Source: Actinomycetota bacterium (GTDB lineage Bacteria > Actinomycetota > Acidimicrobiia > Acidimicrobiales > Acidimicrobiaceae). From it: a stretch of DNA of 12,295 nt. Below the pieces are notes generated by a model, which was not told the DNA's origin, made no database searches, and worked only from the letters and a program-made list of their open reading frames with translations. Position numbers and translations under genes: made by a program. Shown in pieces: positions 1 through 6,928 of the stretch. The stretch lies in NCBI GenBank assembly GCA_004366215.1, contig SIRY01000057.1:1-12295 (forward strand), read 5' to 3'. Position 1 is the first letter of the stretch. Each line of letters starts with the position of its first letter.

Positions 1-99
1 GCGGGCCATCTTCGGGCGGTGGGAGCCGCCAAAGATGATCAGAGCGATGACGAGCACGACGATGAGGTCAAAGGGGCCGAGCAGATCTGCGAGCACCAT
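1..99 (-). CDS. TatA/TatE-like twin-arginine translocase subunit, N-terminal part
   Basis: Only the first 33 codons are in the window; the gene runs off its left edge. The protein starts with a short extracytoplasmic stretch and one hydrophobic helix (about residues 11-23, rich in I, V and L). An FGG turn and a Pro-Lys-Met-Ala-Arg segment follow. This matches the TatA/E layout of membrane helix, FG hinge and amphipathic helix starting with a P..AR pattern. Family members form the pore-like part of the Tat system, which exports folded proteins across the cytoplasmic membrane. A clear AAGGAG ribosome-binding site (105-110, minus strand) lies 5 nt before the ATG, fixing the start. The usual hinge Leu before Pro is Arg here. 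The amphipathic helix and tail are not visible, so TatA, TatB and another single-helix membrane protein cannot be fully separated. Confidence 0.72.
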   Translation of the reverse strand, partial: MVLADLLGPFDLIVVLVIALIIFGGSHRPKMAR

Positions 100-144
100 T
101 CTGACTCCTTAGTCTGGTAGATAGCTTACTCGAGGTAGAGAGCC

Positions 145-798
145 GTGGCATTTTTGACGCACCTCTTGCTGACAGCACCGACATGGCTCATGCTCGTGCT
201 CGTCTTCGCGCTCCCGGCGCTCGAGTCGTCGGTCTTCCTCGGATTCGTCTTTCCAGGTGAGACGGCTGTCGTCGTTGGGGGGTTCCTCGCCGCAAACCAT
301 CGGTTTTCGATCGGGCTCGCGCTCGTCGCGTCTGCGAGCGGAGCGATCGTAGGAGACTCGGTCGGCTACTGGGTGGGACGCCGCTTCGGTGAGCCCCTGC
401 TCGAGCGCGTTCCAACGAAGCTGCTCTCGCAGCGCCAACGGAGCCGGGCCGTCGCGTTCGTGCAGCGGCGCGGTGCCCCGGGGGTGGTGGTTGGTCGCTT
501 CACGACCGTCTTGCGTGTGCTGGTGCCGGGGATCGCCGGCATGGCTGTCATGCCCTATCGGCGTCGGTTTCTGCCGGCGAACGTGCTTGGCGGCGTCCTC
601 TGGGCATCGCTCTATAGCTGGCTCGGTTACGTCGCGGGTGATCACTACGCGAGCGTGCTGCGTTCGGCGAGCATCACGAGCACCCTCGTCCTCGTCGGCG
701 TGGGCGTGCTCGCGGTCGGCGCGTGGCTGTGGCACCACGTCGTCACGCCGAGGCGAGATCGCGCCGCCGACGAGCGCGTGTCCGGAGGAACGGAATGA
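145..798 (+). CDS. DedA-family integral membrane protein
   Basis: This 217-residue protein is a member of the DedA (SNARE-associated, PF09335) family of inner-membrane proteins. Members are linked to lipid-carrier recycling, envelope integrity and proton-dependent homeostasis; the substrate of this one cannot be told. Visible signatures are the FVFPGE motif (Glu39) after the first hydrophobic segment, G.I.GDS.GYW.GRRFG (Asp71) and GRFTTVLRVLVPGIAGM (Arg118 and Arg124). A Phe..Asn..G...W motif and LGYVAG (around 160-165) follow. A last membrane helix spans about 178-198 and is followed by a charged cytoplasmic tail. The length is normal for the family. The start is GTG with a GAGGTAGAG-type ribosome-binding site at 132-140. 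The gene is divergent from the tatA-like gene (45-bp gap). Its last 56 bp overlap the 3' end of the opposing glycosyltransferase gene. Confidence 0.9.
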   Translation: MAFLTHLLLTAPTWLMLVLVFALPALESSVFLGFVFPGETAVVVGGFLAANHRFSIGLALVASASGAIVGDSVGYWVGRRFGEPLLERVPTKLLSQRQRSRAVAFVQRRGAPGVVVGRFTTVLRVLVPGIAGMAVMPYRRRFLPANVLGGVLWASLYSWLGYVAGDHYASVLRSASITSTLVLVGVGVLAVGAWLWHHVVTPRRDRAADERVSGGTE

Positions 799-1666
799 GG
801 AGGGAGTTGAGCGCCTGGTAGTGGCTCCTTGGAGCGGCGAGGCGAAGCGACCAGAGCGCGCCGAGCGCGCCGACCGCGTCGCGCGCGAGGAGTTCTGCGA
901 CCACGAGACGCTGGAGGTGCCATGCGAAGATGAGCTCAGCGTCCCGGGGATGCAAGACGCCGCGTTCTCGCTCTCGGCGCATGATTCGAAGCGCCCCCTC
1001 CCGGAGTCGCCGGAGGTCCTTTGAGACCCCCTCAGGGTTGTCGCGGTACACCACGAGTGGCGCGTGGACCAGAGCGATGGGTCCGTGGAGCGACGCTCGA
1101 AGCCAGCAGTCCCAGTCCTCCACGCCGTCGAGGCGCGGGTCGAATCCGTGAATTTCGGTGAGCACGTCGCGCCGCATGAGGACGGTGGAGGTCTGAAAAC
1201 GATTCAAGATGACGAGGTCTCGGTAGCCATACCACGCTGGCGCCGCGGTTGCATGCGGGCTCAGGAGCGTCTCGCTTCGCACCCAGTCGCACGCGACGAT
1301 CACCGCCTCGGGATGGGCGGTGGCGAAACGCAGCTGCTCCTCAAGCTTGGTTGGGTGCCAGAGATCGTCGGCATCGAGGAAGGCGATCCACTCTCCACGC
1401 GCCGCCCGCACGCCAGCGTTGCGAGCCTGCGCGGGTCCCTGGTTGCGCTGACGTATGAAAGCCGAGACGCTGCCGGGCTCGATCGTGTCTGCAGTGCCGT
1501 CGGTCGAGCCGTCGTCGACGACGATGATCTCATCTGGTGGCACGGACTGGTTCGCTGCGCTGGCAACGGCGTGCGCGAGGGTGTGTGCCGCGTTGTAGGC
1601 AGCAATGACGACGCTGACGTGCGCGGCTGAGAGCTGGTGTCGAGCCGGCACCAGAATGTCACCCAT
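743..1666 (-). CDS. Family 2 (GT-A fold) glycosyltransferase
   Basis: This 307-residue protein is a cytosolic inverting glycosyltransferase of family GT2, which transfers a sugar from a nucleotide-sugar donor. The N-terminal half holds the complete signature. VSVVIAAYN (17-25) leads into DDGSTDGT (51-58), then NQGPAQARNAG (75-85), then FLDADD (96-101), whose DxD-type acidic residues bind the metal-nucleotide. GVEDWDCW (181-188) supplies the likely catalytic base at Glu183 or Asp184. No membrane segment is apparent; the C-terminus is Arg-rich. The acceptor and sugar cannot be predicted, but cell-surface polysaccharide or glycolipid synthesis is usual for such enzymes. The ATG start has only a weak ribosome-binding site. 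The gene is divergent from murE (51-bp gap to its chosen start) and converges with dedA, overlapping it by 56 bp at the 3' end. Confidence 0.88.
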   Translation of the reverse strand: MGDILVPARHQLSAAHVSVVIAAYNAAHTLAHAVASAANQSVPPDEIIVVDDGSTDGTADTIEPGSVSAFIRQRNQGPAQARNAGVRAARGEWIAFLDADDLWHPTKLEEQLRFATAHPEAVIVACDWVRSETLLSPHATAAPAWYGYRDLVILNRFQTSTVLMRRDVLTEIHGFDPRLDGVEDWDCWLRASLHGPIALVHAPLVVYRDNPEGVSKDLRRLREGALRIMRRERERGVLHPRDAELIFAWHLQRLVVAELLARDAVGALGALWSLRLAAPRSHYQALNSLLIPFLRTRARRRRDLASA

Positions 1667-1707
1667 GGACGGGCTAGCCTAGCTTCCCGAGGTGTCGACG
1701 AAGGGGC

Positions 1708-1712
1708 GAGGG
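1708..1712 (+). promoter_or_regulatory. Ribosome-binding site that decides the murE start
   Basis: GAGGG lies 5 nt before the GTG at 1718. The longer in-frame start at 1637 lacks such a site and would place 27 extra residues without family resemblance inside the opposing glycosyltransferase gene. Confidence 0.6.
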
Positions 1713-1717
1713 CGTTC

Positions 1718-3181
1718 GTGCTGAGACTTGCGGAGCTGCGCTCGGTCGTGCCAAGGGCACGGCTCGTTGGCGATGCGAGCGTCATCATCCGGGACGTGAC
1801 GCTTGACTCGCGAGGCGTGGTCCCAGGAGCGCTCTTCTGCGCTACTCGTGGATCTCGTTTCGACGGTCACGACTTTGCGGCGGACGCCGTCGCCCGCGGC
1901 GCCGTCGCGCTGATGGTGCAGCGTGAGCTCGCGCTCGACGTTCCGCAGCTCATCGTCCCGTCGGTGCGCCACGCGCTCGGTCGCGTCGCGACCGAGTTCT
2001 TCGGTCGCCCCTCGGAGCGCCTCGACCTCGTTGGGATTACTGGGACGAACGGGAAGACGACCACCTCGTACTTCATCGAGTCGATCCTTCGCCAGGCTGG
2101 TCGGCGCACCGGCCTCATCGGCACCATCGAGGCTCGCTTCGGCGCGTCGAACCGCCCCTCCGTCTTCACTACGCCGGAGGCTCCCGAGCTTGCCCGGCTT
2201 CTGCGCCAGATGGTGGACGACGGGGTTGACAGCGTCGTGATGGAGGTCTCGTCCCACGGTATCGACCAGCACCGCATCGACGGGACGCGTTTTCGCATCG
2301 GGGTGTTCACCAACCTGTCGCCGGAGCACCTTGACTACCACGGCACCATCGAGCAGTACTTCGCGACTAAGGCCCAGCTCTTCCAGCCGGAGCGCACGAA
2401 GCAGGCGGTGATCGGAACCGACACGGAGTGGGGGCGACGACTCGCCCAGCAAGTTCTCATCCCGTCGGTGACCTACGGCCCCGATCCCCACAGCGACTAC
2501 CGCGTCGACGAGATCGCCTACGACACGCGTGGCACCGCGTTCACGCTGCGCGCTGGCCAGCGGCGGTGGCGACTTCGGGTTCCGATCTACGGTATCCACA
2601 ACGCCTTCAACGCAGCAGCTGCGGTAGCGGTCGCTGAAGCGCTCGGCATCGCCGACGAAGCGATCGCCGTCGGCCTCGAGGAGTGTCACCAGGTGGCGGG
2701 GAGGTTTCAGAGGATCGACGAGGGGCAACCGTTCACCGTCGTGGTGGACTACGCCCACACACCCGACTCGGTGCTCGCCCTCATCGTAACCGCGAGGCGG
2801 CTCTCGCCAGAGGGTCGGGTCATCCTCGTTGCCGGCGCGCGAGGTCGTCGAGACCGATTGAAGCGTCCGGAGCTCGGGCGCGCCGCAGCAACCGCAGACG
2901 TCGCGATCCTCACTGCGGACAACCCTGGCGATGAGGATCCCGGCGACATCGTGGCGCAGCTGCTCGCCGGAACGCTCGACGTCGTTCACAAGGAGATCCT
3001 CGTTGAGCTCGATCGCAAGGCGGCGATCGAGCACGCGATCGCCATCGCGAGACCCCATGACACCGTCCTCATCGTGGGTCGTGGCCACGAGCAGACGTTT
3101 CGCGTCGGCCAGCAGGTGTTCGTGCTCGATGATCGCGAGGCCGCTCGCGAGGCTCTGCGCCGGCGTGCTCGGGCCAAGTAG
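1718..3181 (+). CDS. murE: UDP-N-acetylmuramoyl-tripeptide synthetase (MurE family)
   Basis: MurE is the cytoplasmic Mur ligase that adds the third amino acid to UDP-MurNAc-L-Ala-D-Glu using ATP, in peptidoglycan synthesis. From GTG 1718 the protein has 487 residues, close to the family norm. It shows the N-terminal VTLDSRGVVPGALF segment (27-40) and the ATP loop GITGTNGKTTT (106-116). SSHGIDQHR, TNLSPEHLDYHG and YFATKAQLF follow, the last carrying the lysine usually carbamylated (Lys218). NAFNAAAA, VVVDYAHTPDS (341-351), RRDRLKRPELG and GRGHE (454-458) complete the set. The amino-acid-specificity motif reads DNPG (401-404), whereas meso-diaminopimelate-adding enzymes have DNPR. The third residue is therefore uncertain. 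The gene stands alone, followed by a gene-free region rather than by murF and mraY as in a dcw cluster. It is either the cell's only murE, displaced, or a paralogue. I am sure of the family and less sure of the substrate. Confidence 0.92.
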   Translation: MLRLAELRSVVPRARLVGDASVIIRDVTLDSRGVVPGALFCATRGSRFDGHDFAADAVARGAVALMVQRELALDVPQLIVPSVRHALGRVATEFFGRPSERLDLVGITGTNGKTTTSYFIESILRQAGRRTGLIGTIEARFGASNRPSVFTTPEAPELARLLRQMVDDGVDSVVMEVSSHGIDQHRIDGTRFRIGVFTNLSPEHLDYHGTIEQYFATKAQLFQPERTKQAVIGTDTEWGRRLAQQVLIPSVTYGPDPHSDYRVDEIAYDTRGTAFTLRAGQRRWRLRVPIYGIHNAFNAAAAVAVAEALGIADEAIAVGLEECHQVAGRFQRIDEGQPFTVVVDYAHTPDSVLALIVTARRLSPEGRVILVAGARGRRDRLKRPELGRAAATADVAILTADNPGDEDPGDIVAQLLAGTLDVVHKEILVELDRKAAIEHAIAIARPHDTVLIVGRGHEQTFRVGQQVFVLDDREAAREALRRRARAK

Positions 3182-3684
3182 CTGTGGTTGTGCGGTGGAC
3201 GGGTGTGCGTTGCCCTCAACTCGCGTCGTGGACTCGGCGAGGTGGCCGCCTCGGCGTCGGATCCCTTACCTAAGCCCCTCAGAGAGCTGTGGAGCGAGGC
3301 TCGAGCCTGACGGGTCGTCAAGAGAGGTTCTTGCCGCCGCGGCCTCGATGACGCTTTGCCCTGAGTGCCGTTCCTCGAAAGACCGTGGCGATTGCGGTCG
3401 CCTCGCGCCGAGCCGCGCTCGCGAGCTTACGACCCAGCTCCAGAGCGCTGAGCAGCGTGAGTGTTGTCCGACGCCGTCTCGGTGTGGGAGCGCCGGGAGG
3501 AGGACCTCGCAGGGTGGCGCGGAGGTGCCGGCGTCGTGCCGGTCGTGAGCCGTCAGCGCTGCGCGCGCGTTGCTCGCGGGGCCGTCTCGTGCGCTCGCCA
3601 CCGCAAGTCGGCCTCGCCCTCGTCGCGCGTCGTCGACGACGAACGCAGGGCCTGCTCAGAGCGTCGCGGATCCTCGGGAAGGCT

Positions 3685-3735
3685 CGTCGCGCTCTGGGGC
3701 AAGGCTCGTAGGAGCGTGCCTAGCCGAGCGCGACG
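3685..3735. other. Possible structured element: 10-bp stem enclosing a smaller hairpin
   Basis: CGTCGCGCTC (3685-3694) is perfectly complementary to GAGCGCGACG (3726-3735). Between them, AGGC.CG (3702-3708) can pair with CG.GCCT (3715-3721) around a 6-nt loop with one T-T mismatch. No T-tract follows on either strand, so an intrinsic terminator is unlikely. In such GC-rich DNA chance pairing is a real alternative. Confidence 0.3.
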
Positions 3736-3765
3736 TCGGGCATGGGGCGAACCGGGTTGAGAGCG

Positions 3766-3800
3766 CCAGCGATCGAAGCGAGGAGACAGAACCAGCGATC
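3766..3800. repeat. Short direct repeat CCAGCGATC, two copies
   Basis: CCAGCGATC occurs at 3766-3774 and at 3792-3800, 26 bp apart start to start, just downstream of the tRNA-Arg gene in its own reading direction. Its function is unknown and it may be chance. Confidence 0.35.
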
Positions 3801-3803
3801 CGA

Positions 3804-3833
3804 GGGTCGCGTGCACTGATTTCGGGTCGCGTG
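3804..3833. repeat. Short direct repeat GGGTCGCGTG touching the tRNA 3' end
   Basis: The exact 10-mer occurs at 3804-3813 and 3824-3833. The second copy runs into the encoded CCA end of the tRNA-Arg gene (TGG at 3832-3834 on the plus strand). Sites at tRNA 3' ends are often used by integrases, but no integrase gene or longer duplicated tRNA end is present, so this is only a note. Confidence 0.35.
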
Positions 3834-3906
3834 GCGCCCCCGGCAGGATTCGAACCTGCGCGCCCGGCTCCGGAGGCCGGTGCTCTATCCCCTGAGCTAC
3901 GGGGGC
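3832..3906 (-). tRNA. tRNA-Arg(CCG)
   Basis: The minus strand folds into a standard cloverleaf. The acceptor stem is GCCCCCG/CGGGGGC and the D arm is GCTC/GAGC. The anticodon stem is CCGGC/GCCGG with loop CTCCGGA, giving anticodon CCG, which reads the arginine codon CGG. A 4-nt variable loop and the T arm GCAGG-TTCGAAT-CCTGC follow. The discriminator is G and the 3' CCA is encoded (3832-3834). The mature part without CCA is 72 nt. It lies divergently, 122 bp from argS, whose product charges it. Confidence 0.96.
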
Positions 3907-3931
3907 GGCTCTGCGTCGACTCGCGCAGAAG

Positions 3932-3962
3932 AGTGTAACCGCCGACCCGAACGAGGTGTCGC
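3932..3962 (-). promoter_or_regulatory. Candidate promoter of tRNA-Arg(CCG)
   Basis: Reading the minus strand, GCGACA (3957-3962; four of six matches to TTGACA) is followed after 19 bp by TACACT (3932-3937, a good TAnnnT -10 box). The -10 box ends 25 nt before the first tRNA base. The spacer is longer than ideal, so this is only a candidate. Confidence 0.3.
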
Positions 3963-4014
3963 TCGCGTGCCGCGGTAGTCTGGCCGGGCAGCAGTGGCAT
4001 GCGTTGAGAGAGCC

Positions 4015-4023
4015 GGAGAGGGG
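4015..4023 (+). promoter_or_regulatory. Ribosome-binding site that decides the argS start
   Basis: GGAGAGGGG ends 5 nt before GTG 4029 but only 2 nt before the in-frame TTG at 4026, so the GTG is preferred. Confidence 0.6.
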
Positions 4024-4028
4024 CGTTG

Positions 4029-5651
4029 GTGACGACGGCAGCCTGGCTGCACGAAGAGCTCACAGCAGTGATTGAGGATGAGTGTCGGCTGCGAGGCCTG
4101 GACGCCCCAGCTGCCGTCCCAGCACTCGAGGAACCTCGAGACCGCGCGCACGGGGACCTCGCGGCTACCGTGGCGCTTGAGCTCGCGCGGTCGTGGGGTC
4201 TTGCTCCCCGAGCGCTCGCAGAGCGCATCGCTGAGCGTCTCAGGCCGCGGCTCGGGGACCGTGTCCAGCGGCTCGAGGTGGCGGGACCAGGTTTCCTGAA
4301 CTTCTTCCTGAGCCCGCTCGCACTGCTGCAGGATGGTCGCGGCATGGCGGTCGACCTCGATGGCGCCCTTGCGGTCGACGTTGGTCGCGGTGCCCGGGTG
4401 CTCGTCGAGTTTGTATCGGCCAATCCGACTGGTCCGCTCCACATCGGTAACGGATGGCTGAGCATCTACGGTGACGCCGTCGCACGCCTCCTTGCCTTCG
4501 GAGGCTTCAAGGTCACGCGTGAGTACTACGTCAACGACACCGGAGGTCAGATCCGCACGCTCGGGGCGTCGGTGCTCGCGGCCCACCGTGGCGAAGCGAT
4601 TCCTGAGGGTGGGTACCGGGGTGCCTACGTCAGCGATCTCGCGGCCAGTTACGACGGTCCAGATGACGTCGAGGCGGCAGGCAGGTGGGCTGTACCTCGA
4701 ATCCTCGCGATGATTCGAGGCGCGCTCGAAGAACTCCACATCCACTTCGACTCGTGGTACTCGCAGGCTTCGATCGAGGAGGGTGGGCTTGTCGCCGAGG
4801 TCGTGGCGAAGCTGGGTGAGCGCGGGGCACTCTACGAAGCAGATGGTGCGGTCTGGTTCGCTGCCGAGCGCTTTGGCGACGTTCGCGATCGCGTCTTGAG
4901 AAAGGCGAACGGGGATTACACCTACCTCGCGGGCGACATCGCCTACCACTACGACAAGTTGGTTGTTCGGGGGTTCGACCGCGCGATCGACGTGTTCGGT
5001 GCGGACCACCACGGCCAGGTCGCGAGCCTGTTCGCGGCGCTGCGCGCCCTCGGTATCGACGAGACTCGGTTAGAGATTCGCCTTGGGCAGATGGTGTCGC
5101 TCCTCGAGGACGGCGCAGCCGTCAAGTTCTCGAAGCGGGCAGGCACTGCGGTACCGCTGTCGTGGCTGGTGGACAAGCTCGGTCCAGACGCGACCCGCCT
5201 CCTTGCGCTCTCATCGTCGATCGATCGAGCCTCACAGGTCGATCTCGCCAAGGCGCAGGCGACGTCGAGCGAGAACCCCGTCTACTATATCCAGTACGCT
5301 CACGCGCGCGTGAGCGCACTTCGGCGTCAGGCCCGCCAGGCTGGCCTCGAGCTCGATCCAGCGACCGACTGGTCAGTGCTCGGCCATCCCCGCGAGCTCG
5401 AGCTCATTCGGGGCCTGCTCCGTCTGCCACGGGTGCTGGCAACGGCGATCGACGAGCGCGCGCCACACAGACTCGTGACGTGGTTGTTGGAGGTCGCGGG
5501 CGCCTTCCACGGCTTCTACCACGACTGCCCCATCGTAGTTGAGGGTGATGACCGGGTTCGTCGTGCGCGACTCGCGCTGAGCGACCTGGCCGGTCGCGCG
5601 ATCGCTCGGTCGCTCGACCTCATCGGCGTGCGTGCAGTCGAGGAGATGTAG
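4029..5651 (+). CDS. argS: Arginyl-tRNA synthetase
   Basis: ArgRS is a cytoplasmic class I synthetase that attaches arginine to tRNA-Arg. The 540-residue protein has an N-terminal tRNA D-loop-binding domain (about 1-115), then VEFVSANPTGPLHIGN (126-141), which holds the HIGH-type signature. FKVTREYYVNDTGGQI follows. YLAGDIAYHYDK and DVFGADHHGQ lie in the central catalytic core. KFSKRAGT (366-373) is the KMSK-type loop, which many ArgRSs lack. The C-terminal helical anticodon-binding domain starts near NPVYYIQYAHARVSA (416-430). The length is typical of bacterial ArgRS. The GTG at 4029 is preferred over TTG 4026 because of ribosome-binding-site spacing. It opens the plus-strand gene run, and its stop codon overlaps the lysA start by one base (TAGTG). 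A tRNA-Arg gene is its divergent neighbour. Confidence 0.97.
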   Translation: MTTAAWLHEELTAVIEDECRLRGLDAPAAVPALEEPRDRAHGDLAATVALELARSWGLAPRALAERIAERLRPRLGDRVQRLEVAGPGFLNFFLSPLALLQDGRGMAVDLDGALAVDVGRGARVLVEFVSANPTGPLHIGNGWLSIYGDAVARLLAFGGFKVTREYYVNDTGGQIRTLGASVLAAHRGEAIPEGGYRGAYVSDLAASYDGPDDVEAAGRWAVPRILAMIRGALEELHIHFDSWYSQASIEEGGLVAEVVAKLGERGALYEADGAVWFAAERFGDVRDRVLRKANGDYTYLAGDIAYHYDKLVVRGFDRAIDVFGADHHGQVASLFAALRALGIDETRLEIRLGQMVSLLEDGAAVKFSKRAGTAVPLSWLVDKLGPDATRLLALSSSIDRASQVDLAKAQATSSENPVYYIQYAHARVSALRRQARQAGLELDPATDWSVLGHPRELELIRGLLRLPRVLATAIDERAPHRLVTWLLEVAGAFHGFYHDCPIVVEGDDRVRRARLALSDLAGRAIARSLDLIGVRAVEEM

Positions 5652-6928
5652 TGGGGGACCTCGGGGCGCTCCCAGCGCACCTGGCTCCGCGCGGGGCTGG
5701 CGTTCTAGCGAGCGGAGAGCTGACCATCCAGGGGATCGGCGTCGAGGAGCTCGCAGAGCGCTTCGGGACGCCGTTGTTCGTCTACGACGAGGATGACATT
5801 CGCGCCCGTGTCCACGATCTGGCCCACGCCATCGCCCCTGTTCAGATTACCTACGCATCCAAGGCCTTCTCTGCGGTCGCGATGGCCAAGGTCGTCGCGT
5901 CGGAGGGGTTGTGGTGGGACGCCGCCTCGCTAGGAGAGCTTGAGGCAGCAGTACGAGGAGGCGTACCTCCCGAGCGCATCATCGTGCACGGCAACAACAA
6001 GTCGTTCGAAGAGCTCGAGCGAGCTGCGTCGTACTCAGTGGGCCGTATCGTCGTCGACGCCATCGAGGACCTTGATCGCCTCGATGCGCTCGGCGTTCGG
6101 CAGATTCCGTTGTGGCTTCGGGTGGCCCCGGGTATCGAGGCGCACACGCACGCCTTCGTCCGTACCGGTCAGGTCGACAGCAAGTTTGGTCTGCCCATCG
6201 TCGATGGGACCGCGGAGCGGGCGTACCGCCGAGCCGTCGAGGCCGGGTTCACCGTCACGGGGGTGCACGCTCACATCGGCTCGCAGATCTTTGACCTCGC
6301 TCCGTTTGGCGAGCTGGTGCACCGACTCAGTACTCTGCGCCACCGTTGGGCGGTGCCAGAACTCTGTGTGGGGGGTGGCCTCGGCGTTCCGTACCTGGCG
6401 CAGGAGCGTGCCCCCACGCTCTCGGAGTGGGGATCGTACGTGCGTGAGGCTCTCCGAGGTACCTCGGCTGACCCCGCTGACGTCTTCGTTGAGCCGGGAC
6501 GCGCCATCGTGGCGTCGAGCTGCATCACGCTCTACCGCGTCGGCGTCATCAAGCGAATCCCGGGAGTGCGGATCTACGTGGCTGTTGATGGGGGCATGTC
6601 CGATAACCCGAGACCCGTTCTGTACGGCTCTGGCTACATGGCGGTTGCGGCGTCGCGTCTGTACGCTGCTCACGACACGGCGATGCGAGTCGTCGGAAAG
6701 CACTGTGAGTCGGGCGACGTGCTGGTCGATGAGGCCTTGTTGCCGAGCGACCTAAGCGTCGGCGAGCTCATCGCGACGCCTGTCACTGGCGCGTACGGCT
6801 ACTCGATGGGCTCGAACTACAACCGCCTCCCGCGCCCGGCGGTGGTCATGATTCGCGGCGGTCGTGCACGCGAGGTCGTTCGGCGAGAACAGCTCGACGA
6901 CCTCTTTCGGCTGGAGGTTGGCGCGTGA
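5651..6928 (+). CDS. lysA: Diaminopimelate decarboxylase
   Basis: LysA is a cytoplasmic pyridoxal-phosphate enzyme that decarboxylates meso-diaminopimelate to L-lysine, the last step of lysine synthesis. The 425-residue protein is a fold-type III decarboxylase. Its PLP lysine is in TYASKAFS (Lys71), and HAHIGSQI (His208) packs on the cofactor ring. VGGGLGVPY forms part of the glycine-rich phosphate site. EPGRAIV (281-287), VDGGMSDNPRP, CESGD (Cys352, the active-site residue supplied from the partner subunit) and GAYGYSMGSNYN complete the pattern. The length is typical of actinobacterial enzymes. Translation starts at GTG 5651, sharing one base with the argS stop, with GAGGAG (5640-5645) 5 nt upstream, which suggests translational coupling. 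Its stop overlaps the hom start by 4 nt. Confidence 0.97.
   Translation: MGDLGALPAHLAPRGAGVLASGELTIQGIGVEELAERFGTPLFVYDEDDIRARVHDLAHAIAPVQITYASKAFSAVAMAKVVASEGLWWDAASLGELEAAVRGGVPPERIIVHGNNKSFEELERAASYSVGRIVVDAIEDLDRLDALGVRQIPLWLRVAPGIEAHTHAFVRTGQVDSKFGLPIVDGTAERAYRRAVEAGFTVTGVHAHIGSQIFDLAPFGELVHRLSTLRHRWAVPELCVGGGLGVPYLAQERAPTLSEWGSYVREALRGTSADPADVFVEPGRAIVASSCITLYRVGVIKRIPGVRIYVAVDGGMSDNPRPVLYGSGYMAVAASRLYAAHDTAMRVVGKHCESGDVLVDEALLPSDLSVGELIATPVTGAYGYSMGSNYNRLPRPAVVMIRGGRAREVVRREQLDDLFRLEVGA

Larger units (their letters stand above)
3182..3831. other. Gene-free stretch of about 650 bp
   Basis: No supported protein gene is seen here. Short open frames exist in several frames, but their products are Arg-, Ala- and Ser-rich, lack recognisable motifs and lack good ribosome-binding sites, as expected for high-GC non-coding DNA. 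No T-tract terminator follows murE. I looked for RNase P RNA, tmRNA and SRP RNA core motifs and did not find them. The second half contains a possible RNA stem (3685-3735) and short direct repeats (3766-3833). A decayed gene or a lineage-specific RNA remains possible. Confidence 0.5.

Noticed and set aside
1637..1717. Upstream 27-codon extension of murE from ATG 1637
   Set aside because: It overlaps the divergent glycosyltransferase start, lacks a ribosome-binding site, and adds residues not seen at the N-terminus of the family.
1679..3088. 469-codon open frame on the minus strand opposite murE
   Set aside because: It mirrors murE, which has full family motifs; the minus product is rich in Arg, Asp and His and has no recognisable domain.
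3297..3308. Palindrome AGGCTCGAGCCT after murE as a terminator
   Set aside because: It has no loop and no T-tract, so it is not a credible intrinsic terminator.
3628..3641. Perfect 14-bp palindrome CGTCGTCGACGACG
   Set aside because: It is low-complexity CGT/ACG repetition that is common in high-GC DNA.
3385..3711. 108-codon plus-strand frame in the gene-free stretch
   Set aside because: The product is mostly Arg, Ala and Ser, has no motif, and lacks a ribosome-binding site.
3461..3760. 99-codon plus-strand frame overlapping the previous one
   Set aside because: It lacks a recognisable domain and shares the region with several equally plausible frames.
3786..3793. ACAGAACC, reminiscent of the ACAGAA segment of RNase P RNA
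   Set aside because: The conserved GAGGAAAGTCC core and its long-range partner are absent nearby on either strand.
3266..3816. Minus-strand frames of 111 and 87 codons
   Set aside because: Their compositions look non-coding and neither has a convincing start signal.
3907..4028. T-box leader for argS
   Set aside because: The 122-bp gap is too short for a normal T-box and shows no T-box sequence or terminator hairpin.
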